64,000 bases of DNA, from NCBI GenBank assembly GCA_963556145.1, contig OY744462.1, forward strand, positions 558,001 through 622,000. Direction: 5' to 3'. Of the stretch, positions 53,089 through 63,106 are shown piece after piece (positions within the stretch are counted from its first letter, which is position 1; every line of letters begins with the position of its first letter). The notes below the pieces were generated by a model, which saw only the letters and a program-made list of their open reading frames with translations, was not told where the DNA came from and did not search any database. The DNA comes from Hygrocybe punicea (lineage: Eukaryota; Basidiomycota; Agaricomycetes; Agaricales; Hygrophoraceae). The position numbers and the translations under genes are program-made.

Positions 53089-55727
53089 TTACATGATGAT
53101 AGTTCCTACTGCAGATGCACTTCTTGATAAGCAAGTATAGTAGGATTGGTGGTTTCTACAACTACTGAGGTCGACCACATTGTTAGGATGAGTATGTCCT
53201 TGACATGCATAATCAGTCATTGCAAAATTAGGTAGTACCAACACTTGTTCTCTTGACAAAGATATCACATCATCATTGGGTAATGAGCACATGGTGGAAG
53301 TGACATGTTTTGTAATCGGCACCACATTTTCAGGAAGTCCTTCTATGTTAATTTTTTTTGGAGGATTCAATAATCTGACAAATAAAGTGTCCAGTACAGT
53401 TTGTTGCTCAGGACCTATTGCACTCTGCCAACCCACAACCATGCCCTCTGCTCCTTTGGTAATGCAGCACTCCGTTGCATCATTGTTTCTCAGCATCACT
53501 GGCATGCCTACACATAAGTCCAATCTTCCTGGTATATGATCAGAGGATGATGCATGTGGTTGGCTCCAAAGTAGCTTTTGGAGTGAGGGTTCCAATATCT
53601 TTGTGTGTCGAATAGGATCCAAAATTGTTGACATGTGACGAGATTTTCTTTTGCTATTGGAACTAGTAGGATCATTCCATCTGTCTATGGAATAGAATGA
53701 TGTTAATGGTCTCCTATTTTCAGCAGCAAAACGTTGAATACCAAGTTCATTGATTTTGTCTTTTTGTGCATTCAATGCAGTTATAACTGACACATTCCTG
53801 AATTTCTTTTGGGCTAATTTTGGATCATTTGGACCTTTTCCTGCAACACAAGTATGAAGAAATGCAATATCTTTGGGAGTACATGCTTTGTATCTCATGT
53901 TTTCCAAAGCAAGCCTCAGTTGGACATCTTCTTCTGACTGATTGGTTTGTCTCATATTTTCACGTAATATAACAACTGTTGTTATTTGATGCCAAAGAGC
54001 TTTGCCTATAGCCGCTTCCTGATTTGCTATAGTTTGACTGGAATTTATTTGGACACCAACGGTTCCAGAGTATAAAGGAGCACCACTCATAGCTGGTGGA
54101 AGTTGGCCAAAATCTCCTGCAAATATCATATTAATGCCACCAAAGGGTTCATCATAAACACCACGTGCTTTTGCACACTGAGCACTGATTTTATACATAT
54201 CTCTGCAAGATAACATTGACACCTCATCAATGAAAATGTAATCCACACCATCAAGATTGGCACGTACTTGTGCAAGGGAACGAGATGATCCTCCCTGATT
54301 AATTTCAAGAATGGAGTGATATGTGGATCCATTTACAAGGGCAGCAGCACCACCGGTTGGTGCAAGAACCACAAATCGATGATTTTCGTTGTGTTTACCA
54401 AAAAAACCAGTCAATGCTTTGATGACTTGTGATTTCCCTGTGCCTGCCATCCCACCAAGATACATGCGTAGCTTATCAGAACTGTTAATCAAGGTAGAGT
54501 GATTCGCAATGATATGAAATGCTCTCTTTTGGTCAGTGTTCAACTTGTAATCATTGATAGTTACATCAATAAGATGACGATCAGCTCTGTTTGCAGGAAT
54601 AAACATATGGTTGATGTATGCTGCATCCACTATCTTGACATCATTATATTGAAAATTTCCCAATTTATTTATGGTTGCTGTGTTTGTTGGTAAATTTTTA
54701 TTTCTGTCATCAATGATTTCCTTTTTCTTTGCAAGGACTGCAGTTCTCCACAATTTTGCTGTTTGTACTACAGGTGGTTCTATAGGTATCAATGGTCCTA
54801 TATCTGGGGTACCATCAATACAATCATCGAGCCACCCTGACCTTTTCAAAGTTCTTTCAGCTATCAGCATTTGATCTTTCCTCTTTTGTCCTTTTTGACC
54901 AAGTTTCAGGAGTATTTCTGTGTCATTATTGTCTTCATCAATGTTGTTGTTGAAGTCGTCGCCATTAAATTCAAATTCAGCATTGTGCATGTCATCCAGT
55001 CCATCAAGACCGTTTGAGGTCGCCCATGAATACCTTATATCTGCAGTATTATTCTTCTGACGTTTAGCAGAGAAATCATCTCTTGCATCCAAACACTCAT
55101 ACCGCAGACCAAAGTATTTCATGATCTCCAGCTCTCTTTTAGAAAACTCATGGTCTACAAAAGCATTATCCCATGTTTGTAATTTACATTTGAGTTCTTT
55201 GCCACTTCTCCATGGCTTGAAAAACGTTAACATTGTACAACAATAATATTCTCGATCACCACGGTCAGCCCTTGGCAAAGTGTTTGGAATAAAATTAGGA
55301 ACTATGAAAGGATCATTCCCTTTCATTTTGGCATGGTGGGTAAGATATTGTGGATGATTGGAATGTAAAGTATAATCATTTTTAATTTTTGTCAATTTAT
55401 TAAGATCAACTTCATTTGTTTTATCAGCTATTTTTGAACCTGCATTTTTATTCAAACCATCAGGTTTTGGAATTTCATCTATCTCCATGAGTATATCATT
55501 ATCAATGACATCAGACAAGTTGTCATCACTGGAATAGTCAACATTAGTAGGTTCAGTGCAAGAGTCAGACAAATCATCACAGCCTAGATTGTCAAAATTT
55601 TGGTTTTGCACTGGTTCTTTTCTGACCCTTTTGGTCTTTGTTTTGGTGCGTCTTTTCTTTGGTTCCATAGTGGCAAGACGCATCCAGTCATACAGTGATA
55701 CATTATCATACAAGGCTGGTCTAAACA
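53089..55727 (-). CDS. Helitron 3 PIF1-type helicase segment
   Basis: About 880 codons equivalent to the linker and full helicase of Helitron 1: GGMAGTGKSQ, IDEVSML, GDFGQLPP, NMRQ and CQGHT are all intact, ending at the same TAA (53089-53091). The open frame extends a further 46 codons upstream into module B sequence by chance, which would produce a fusion start. The Rep part is absent. Downstream in-frame linker (52582-53088) follows the TAA as in Helitron 1. Confidence 0.88.
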
Positions 55728-57185
55728 TATATAAGAGGTCAAAGTTAAGATTATCTACTAGCTGCTCGAGGTCTTTTATACTCCTGTCCCCCCTCCGCAG
55801 TTTCCGTGAGTCGTATGAACGACAACTCACTCTGAGTTGCTCGATAGATGGACACATCAGCACCAACGTGATTCATAATTGCCGGACTGCGGCTCAGGGG
55901 GTCGTAAGCGGATTCATAACCGTGGTTATACGTGTCACCTCAGCTTGCTGCGGTGTCATGGGGGTTGCTGTGACTGTGGGACGTGTCATTGCTGTGGACC
56001 GTGGGCGGTAGGGATGGTGTAATGATAGATAAAGGGATCTCAGGGTTGGCGGGGTTTACAATTTGATGTGCCATGCGGAAGCTGGTGATTATCATGAAGG
56101 TGAAGGCGATAATGGGAAGAATCGCCAAGCTGATGATTGTTCAGATGGGGATAGGGGATGGGTCGTTGCTGAATGGGGGTGTCATTGTTGTTGGTGGGAA
56201 CAAGAGTCTTGATGGTGGAGTTTCGTGAGAACCGGAGATTTCAGCCACCGGTCACATGTCGTTCTCACAGGTGCATTGATGAAGATGATAGGGGCCCTTC
56301 TGGATCGAGGAATGGTTTTCGTTCAGTATAAAATCTTGTCAGTTTCTTCATCTGGTTCTTCATCAATGCAATGTCTCACCACTCTGGCCACCGTCTTATA
56401 TTCTTTAAACGCTCTTCCCTGTTCAACCCGACCCGTCCTATCGTGGTTAATTATTTTACGCACCACTACGCCTCCCTACTCAGCGACGCTGACCAGGACT
56501 TGTATTGGGCTATTGGTCAGTGTTTTTTTTTTGCTTGCGAGACAGCGAAGCATCGCATGGAGCATTGCCCATCCATTGGGTCTAATAAGAAGCTTCTGTG
56601 CCAGCTTCTGGCCGACCCGTTCAGTGAGTATTCTTCTGGTTTTATTGATGTATGATTCTGATGGCTCTGTTTGGTAGAATTGGATGATGCGTCCCCCCTG
56701 CCAGATGACTCGTCCAGCGACTCGATGCCGGCGCTCATGAAGGTCTCATGGGGGTCCAACTCGAAAGAGGCCTGCTGGGTGGACACTGGGTCGCCTTTCG
56801 AGTACCGTGAGCTTCAGTCACGCCGTCTGCCTTTTGGTGTTGTCGGAGCGTTTATGGGTAACTGTCGTGTAGTGGTCGAGCAAGCCCTAGAGGACCGGGT
56901 TTGTTCCCTTATTGAGGAGGCGGCATTAAGTGAGATCATTAGGGAGGAGTGTCTCGTGTAGATAGCTCCTCCAATTAGCTGTAGTCGTACTCCCCTCCAG
57001 GGAGTTGTAGTTATAGTTCAGTTCGGTCTGGTTGTGTCCCCTTCGAGGGGTTTGTAATAATATTGCGTCGTTCCACTCCGCATATGTGTGAATTGTAAGG
57101 GATCATCCAGTGATCTGTCTAAGATCGTCATGAAAATAAGGGATATCAAGGAAAAATGTATGGGGGGTGATGTATTTTCATGACA
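55728..57185 (-). mobile_element. LTR-module B, about 1,458 bp, truncated at one end
   Basis: Homologous to module A from 49944 onward (AGAGGTCAAAGTT..) to the shared hairpin end ..ATTTTCATGACA at 57185. About 195 bp corresponding to A's 49746-49943 are missing, so no target duplication remains. It retains the minus-strand TATAAAAGAC box (55774-55780), a CACATGTGACC-like box and the plus-strand CCHC gene; the membrane-protein ORF has no ATG at the expected place. It interrupts Helitron 3. Confidence 0.8.
56371..56961 (+). CDS. Module B CCHC-like protein, 178 residues, two exons
   Basis: Exons 56371-56623 and 56678-56961 around a 54-nt intron at the same position as in module A; 537 nt, open. 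The proteins align through FFK.SSLF, DLYWA.G.CF, HRME.CP, LLCQLLADP, KVSWGS and LPFGV. The knuckle reads CFFFACETAKHRMEHC: a T9 run has added two Phe codons, making C-x4-C-x4-H-x4-C. TATAAAAT is 34 nt upstream of the ATG. DNA between A and B is clearly diverged while both frames stay open, which suggests past selection on the protein. Confidence 0.65.
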
Positions 57186-57780
57186 GTACTGGTAGTGTTG
57201 GAAATTTAACGTTAATATTGATAACATTATGATATAAAGTATCTCAATCTGAAAATGACAACTGACAAGTTTCAGAGAGGGCAGCCCAGAAGAACTCATT
57301 CATGCCACACTGGTGATGGCCCACTTCCCCAAGTCAGACCTGGTTCAGTGAGGGTGCATAATTATAGCAGTTTTTGAAATGATGTGGAATCCTGATTTTC
57401 AAAAAAATTGGAATTGGTTGTATTTGGCTCTGATTTGGTAGGACCCCAGTGTCATTCCAAACATCAGCACCATGGCCCAAACTGCATCTAGGGACCTCAA
57501 AGCTCACATCCCAATCCTATGCGATGTTCACCGATATAGTGTCAAAGATTCTGCCTCACATGTTAAGTCCGACATAGGGTACTCCCTAAGAGACTATAAT
57601 GTGGACAAAAATTAAATTAAATTAAAAAAATAGTGTCAAAGAGATATGCATCCTTCTAGGCATCTGAAAGTCACTTGTCTATAAAACCCTCCATTACCAT
57701 CATATCTTTGGAGTAGCACACAACCCACACGCTCAGAAGTCTGGCCATCATCACTCTCTTACAACTACCAACCTTAGCTT
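57186..57780. other. No gene; inverted-repeat relic at 57356-57425
   Basis: The stretch TTTTTGAAATGATGTGGAAT and its neighbours are present in reverse complement at about 59985-60030 and again in the duplicated copy at about 60413-60458. These could be the remains of terminal repeats around the DDE_3 and SAM-like relics. Confidence 0.4.
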
Positions 57781-57839
57781 CCTCTGGGGTAATCTATCAC
57801 AGAGGCAGTGTATGTATTTAGATGAATTCAGGATTTGCT

Positions 57840-58500
57840 AGCAAGCCAATGTGGTGTTCATGTACCATACAAACTGTTTCCCTCACACTCTGCTGCATTC
57901 AATTCTCAAATAAAACTGTGTCTGCAAGAGCTCTGGAATGAAATGACCTCCTTCATTCAGCATTCATGAATTGGATTGCAACCCATGTTTATGTTTATGT
58001 TTACCAATGAAGCAGCCAAGAACAAGCATACATCTGCAAGGAAGAAAGGCTGGTCACTAATGGGCCAAAGATGTGTCCAATGGCATTGTTTTGTTCAGGG
58101 CCAGTGCTTCTCCATTTTACCAGTTCTAACACTGGATGGAATGAACGCTCATAATATCATTGTTGGCTCAGTCACAGCCAATCACTTCTTGGATTTCTTC
58201 TGTGGACTTGTAGTATGTATTCTTTTCATCTGCTTCTTCATTGCCTCTGACATGCCCTTTGAGCTTCCCCTCATGAATCCATATCCTGGCCCATGAAGCA
58301 TCACCATTCTTGACAATTGTAGCATACATCACGGAGAAGATATCCGACAACTTGTAGAAGATGAAGCACATATGTACCCCTCTACCCTCCTTGATGAATA
58401 CAGCTAATCTTTTCCACCAAGAATGTAAACTCATTTTTCTACCCAATTGAGCAAGCCTTTTCAGCAATCAAGACATATTTGTGACGTCATTCGGGTTAGG
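57840..58500 (+). pseudogene. DDE_3-type (Tc1/mariner superfamily) transposase relic
   Basis: FTNEAAKNKHTSARKKGWSL, RCVQWHCFVQGQCFSILPVLTLDG, IIVGSVTANHFLDF, then MNPYPGP, ILDNCSIHHGEDIRQLVEDE (second catalytic Asp), CKLIFLP and PIEQAFSAIKTYL in different frames. This is the order of the mushroom DDE_3 transposases. Stops, frameshifts and loss of the YSPDYN block before the catalytic Glu make it inactive. The N-terminal helix-turn-helix is not recognisable. Confidence 0.8.
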
Positions 58501-59270
58501 TGTTATTGATGAAGCCTCACACTCCACACTGAAAAGAAGGACATGAAGATGAAAGAACTTACATTCAGCATTTCTCCAACTCCGGAGAACTACTTGGTAT
58601 TTCTCAATGCCATCCTCAGCAAGCATGGAGAAGAAAAGTACTGCAGCACTATCCATTCAAGGTTTTGTGCCCCCCATCTAAAGCGTTTGTGATCCTTTTT
58701 TACACTCATACATAAAGCTTACCTTCATTTACAGCAAAGCAAATGCTCTTGATGTTGATAATTTTGGTAATTACAAGGAACTTACTTGTAATAGGCATAT
58801 GTGCCAAAAGCGTAAAGAAGATAACAGTGGATGTGGATATGGTTGACATCTAAAAAACATGGTGTAAGGTGAGTAAATAGCTTAGGTACAAATACGAGAG
58901 ACTTACCTTGATCTGGGCAGCGCAGTAATCAAGAAAGTGATGATGAGGATGATTGACCTCCCAAGGAGGAGGTGGGTTACTACACAAGTCAGCTTGGGGA
59001 ATTTTTATGTCTCGATATGTCTCACAGGGTCTCAATGATATCAATTCACTTACTGAGCTCGAATGAGAGCTGGCAAGATTCCATGGTTTGCTAGAGAAGA
59101 AGTATGCCAATGAGTCCGACACTAGATATACATTTGTTACCTGTAATGATATGGCATTGCCACTCACACCTCTAATGATGAAAGAGTAGTCTTGCACTTG
59201 CTATGAGGGTCAAGCCAATGTGAAAGAGCCCCCCAATACCAAAGCATTTGATGCAGTGAAGCATTAGGCA

Positions 59271-59990
59271 GTGTTGCGACCTCAACATGCTGCAGGCAAC
59301 ACCACAGGACCAGCTTCCCAAGGAGGGAGTGATGTTGTACACTTGTCAGCTGTTATGTTAGCCCTCCTTGGAAACCATGCTGTGCCAGCCACTCCTGTAA
59401 TACCCACCCAACCAGACAAAGCAGACAAAGCACTCACTGCTGGCCCCCCTCCAATCCCAACACCATCCAAGCTTTGCCACTTCCTAGCCTATGCTGAAAA
59501 GAATCTTGGTGTCCCAAATGCTTGCCAGTATAAGCATCCCATGGAAATTAAGGGTTTAGGCCCTGATATTCTTTATCTGGTCAGCAACAAGGAACTTGCA
59601 GACATCGGCTTCAGCACTGGAAATATTATTCATCTCAAGAGTAGCAGCCAGAAATGGTGGAATGGGCCAGATGCAAAGCACAAACACAGCTTGACCAGGC
59701 CAGAACCTTTAGCAAGAAAATCCGATATGAGAGACATTTTATGGAGGGTGGTGTGATGACATTCTTTGGCCCTGGGATGCTCAGTGGAGAGGGGTCTGCA
59801 CATACCCCGGCTTATGAGACCTACTACTACTGTGATGCCTCTGGGCTTTGTTGTTATCTATGACGAAGATAATGAAGACAATATATATATTCAACTGAAG
59901 CAGTATATTTGTAGGTACAGTAGTGAACTAATAGCTCGTAATGCTGGCTGGAGTGGTGCTTGGGGTCCGAACAAAATAAACCTTTTTTGA
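59271..59990 (+). pseudogene. SAM-domain-like mushroom protein remnant
   Basis: The frame 59271-59756 has an Ala/Pro linker, then a SAM-like fold signature: PSKLCHFLAYAEKNLGVPNA, KGLGPDILYLVSNKELADIGFSTGNIIHLK, KWWNGPDAK. The next frame continues SKKIRYERHFMEGGVMTFFGPGM and YETYYYCDASG, then a third frame FVVIYDEDNE. Such proteins recur in agaricomycete genomes in repeat-rich regions; the function is unknown. Two frameshifts make this copy a pseudogene. Its tail is part of the 428-bp duplication. Confidence 0.6.
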
Positions 59991-60699
59991 AAGTTGGGAT
60001 TCCACATCATTTTAAAAACCACTGTAATTAATGTTCGTGCATCGCCTATAGACAAAATATTTTTGGGCAAGAGATATAATTGTACTTCTGATACTGAAAA
60101 ATAAGATGCAGTTGGGGCCATGTGTGGACAAGCTTATATAAGCATCCAAATATGGGTTGCCTCAGACAAAACAAATTACCTTCCAATTATATTCAAAATA
60201 TTCATACTGATGTCAATTCTTGCCAGAATCAGCTGAAAATTGAACTGCTGACTAATATAATCATTTCAGGTGGCTTTGTTGTTATCTATGACGAAGATAA
60301 TGAAGACAATATATATATTCAACTGAAGCAGTATATTTGTAGGTACAGTAGTGAACTAATAGTTCGTAATGCTGGCTGGAGTGGTGCTTGGGGTCCGAAC
60401 AAAATAAAGCTTTTTTGAAAGTTGGGATTCCACATCATTTTAAAAACCACTGTAATTAATGTTCGTGCATCGCCTATAGACAAAATATTTTTGGGCAAGA
60501 GATATAATTGTACTTCTGATACTGAAAAATAAGATGCAGTTGGGGCCATGTGTGGACAAGCTTATATAAGCATCCAAATATGGGTTGCCTCAGACAAAAC
60601 AAATTACCTTCCAATTATATTCAAAATATTCATACTGATGTCAATTCTTGCCAGAATCAGCTGAAAATTGAACTGCTGACTAATATAATCATTTCAGGT
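59844..60699. repeat. 428-bp tandem duplication, two copies
   Basis: GGCTTTGTTGTTATCTATGACG occurs at 59844 and 60272, exactly 428 bp apart. The copies (59844-60271, 60272-60699) differ at only about two positions by eye (GCTCG/GTTCG; ACCTTT/AGCTTT), so the duplication is recent compared with the decayed sequence around it. Confidence 0.92.
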
Positions 60700-60935
60700 C
60701 AGGTGTGATAGTCACATGTGACCAATCTAACCATATGGTAATTTTTTGATACTATATAGCAAATTTTATGAAGATCACAATAGTGATAGTCACATGTAAC
60801 TAGTCTAAGCATATAAGGCAATTTTACATATATATGCTAAATGTTGAGCTGATCACGTGTCATACTCACATGTGACTATCTTTACTATATATGGAAATAT
60901 CAGCCATATAAGCAGAAATGAGCTTAACTCAGATG
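60700..60935. repeat. Degenerate ~80-bp tandem repeat
   Basis: GTCACATGTGAC-type motifs recur near 60710, 60790 and 60870 with AT-rich spacers, about three units. Confidence 0.6.
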
Positions 60936-61299
60936 ATATACTGATATTTTTACTTTAAATATAAAATTCAATGTGATATCACTGTATACATACATTATCT
61001 TATATCCTAATTATATATTTCAAGCAAAATCACCTATCAATGTTCATAATAATCATACAAATCAAAATCCAATGAAAGAAAAAAGACTTTGTTTATACCA
61101 TATATAACATTAGCCCAATCACCAAGCATAGCTGTCTTCATGTTGTCATCTGTTGTGCAGCATACAACGTCATGGAGAAGTAGGGTGGAGCAAATATAAG
61201 TCAATTGTTATCATACTGTTTAGGGGGCAGTTGCGTTTGACAGTTGATCTATTGCTCCCTAAACATTTCTTTTATGGCTGATCACATAGGTTCGATGGT

Positions 61300-61995
61300 C
61301 AGGGACAAGACATTAAATCAAGAGCAAGAATGGACATTTTGAATTGTTGCCAACCATGCCACTCAACATGACCCTGAGCAGCTAAAGATATACATTAGAG
61401 GCATGGCAGGTATAGGAAAGTCTCAGGTGATTCAATCTCTCACAATTAGTTCATTACTCTACAGAAGGAGCAACACAGGTTTGTTATTCTTGGACCAACA
61501 GAACTGCAGCAGCACTAAATAATGCTATCACTCTTTTCTAGAAATTCAAGTTGGTAGTTAACAAAAGTCTGAAAATATGGCCATTGCACAGCTCAAGGAA
61601 AGGTTGTAATGTGTTGACAAATATGAACTACCATTTGAAGGCATCAACTTCATATTTGTAGGTGATTTTGCCCAGCTTCCTCCTGTAGGTGTGGCAAGAC
61701 ACTATGTAGTAATGTGGTGTCAATGCAACTTCTTGCTGGATTAACTGTGCATGATCAGGAGGCTGCCATTGAGAAAGGCCTTTGGTATCAGATCAGCACT
61801 GTTGTGATACTGAAACAAAATATGAGACAAAAGGTGCAAACACCAAGGGATGGCCAACTGTGAACAGCTTTGGTGGACATCAGATCATGGAAAATGTACA
61901 CCTGATGACATGTAATGTCTAAGGAGTTTTGTTGCATGGAAATACGCAGAGCAGCCCAAGTTGACAGCCAAAGAGTTCAGGAGTGTTGCTGGCAT
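61300..61995 (+). pseudogene. PIF1-type helicase relic from a Helitron
   Basis: IYIRGMAGIGKSQVIQSL (Walker A), FVILGPTE, ALNNAITLF, YELPFEGINFIFVGDFAQLPPVG, DQEAAIEKGLWYQISTVVILKQNMRQ and WKCTPDDM follow the order of the Helitron helicase but in several frames with many stops. It lies on the opposite strand to Helitrons 1-3 and is far more decayed. It ends in a purine-rich tract. Confidence 0.82.
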
Positions 61996-62004
61996 ATGTG
62001 ATAA

Positions 62005-62735
62005 GTATTCACTGGGAACAGAAGGAAGGAGAGAAGCAGATGAGGGAAGGAGACAGAAATGGAGAGAATTGAGGAAGAGAGGGAGGAATGGAGGAAGAGA
62101 GGAAGAGAAGGAGAGAGAGATGAAGGGAAGGAGGAGGTGAGGAAGTGGGAGAGATTGAGTGAGTGAGGGAGTGAGGAAGAGAAGGAGTGAGGCAGGGAAG
62201 GAAGGAGAGAGTGAGGAAGTGAGGAAGTGAGGAAGTGACGGAGGGAGGGACGGAGTGATGGAGGGAAGGAGGAAGGGAGTGAGGGGGTGCAATGTGATGA
62301 AGTGAGGAAGAGAAGGAGTGAGGGAAGGAATGAGGGGGTGCAAGTGTGATGGAGTGAGGAAGACAAGGATTTGGAGGGAATGAGGGAGTGATGAAGAGAT
62401 GGAGTGAGAGAGTAGGGGAGTGAGTGAGGGACGGAGGAAGTGAGGGAGGGAGTGCGAGTGTGAGGGGAGTGAGTGAGTGAGAGAGTGAGTGGGTGAGGGA
62501 GTGAGATAGACACAGAGTGAGGGAGGGAAGGACAGAGGGAGTGAGTGGGTGAGGGAGTGAGATAGAGATGGATTGAGGGAGGACAGAAGGGAGGGAGTGA
62601 GTGGGTGAGTGAGTGAGATAGAGATGGAGTGAGGGAGAGCAGGAGGGATGGAGTGAGGGTGAGGGAGTGAGATAGAGACGGAGTGAGGGACGGCAGGAGG
62701 GAGGAAGTGAGCGGGTGAGGGAGTGAGATAGAGAC
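62005..62735. repeat. Purine-rich GAGGGAGTGAGT tract, ~730 bp
   Basis: Variable GGAGGGAGTGAGTGGGTGAGGGAGTGAGATAGAGA-like units, almost free of pyrimidines on the plus strand apart from T. The minus strand is open as Ser/Leu/Pro/His-rich frames because of the composition; these are not genes. It is a candidate triplex or H-DNA former. Confidence 0.88.
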
Positions 62736-63106
62736 GGTGTAGTAGGGAGATCAGTACAGTCAAGTGATCTGGGTCACATGTGTAGATAGTTTGGTTTTGT
62801 AGCGGAGAGTGGAGAGGATCAGGCCAGACTAGAGCGAGATAGTCGATACTAGCTGCACCATCGTGGTGATGAGAGCACGATTCTAACCCACATCGTCAAC
62901 TTCATCACATTTTGATCTGCGTTTTGCGTCATCTGTATCTGTGTCTTCTGCGTTTGCATCTTGTGTCTTGCGTCTTTGAGTCTTGCGTCCAACCACTGCA
63001 CATTTCATTTCCTGTCCCAAAAAACCTACAATAAGCCCTTTCAAGAGCACTCACACTGCCACCACGAGAAAGACAAAAACCACAACCGAGATCGAGAGGC
63101 CGCTTC
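62736..63106 (+). other. Presumed 5' LTR end / leader of a Ty3 element
   Basis: Between the purine tract and gag. TGGTGATGAGAGCACGATT at 62864 could be a primer-binding site (starts TGG, complementary to a tRNA CCA end), which would put the LTR end near 62857 (..AGCTGCA). The LTR start was not identified. Confidence 0.3.

Larger units (their letters stand above)
51746..55727 (-). mobile_element. Helitron 3, 5'-truncated, nested in Helitron 2
   Basis: The 3' end CTAG at 51746-51749 has the same hairpin as Helitron 1 and inserts next to T inside Helitron 2 codons (..PT|SNCNSC). It matches Helitron 1 (9500-13490) almost base for base up to about 55300, then diverges at about 4% to 55727, where module B begins. 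It lacks the Rep nuclease and the Y2 tyrosines, so it cannot move by itself. Confidence 0.92.

Noticed and set aside
55728..55866. 46-residue N-terminal extension of the Helitron 3 helicase frame as a real fusion start
   Set aside because: The extension is module B sequence read antisense to its CCHC gene, and the join is a truncation point. In-frame continuity is probably chance.
61885..62763. Long minus-strand frames of Ser/Leu/Pro/His repeats
   Set aside because: They are translations of the GAGGGAGTGAGT purine tract; both overlapping frames look alike and no conserved domain exists.
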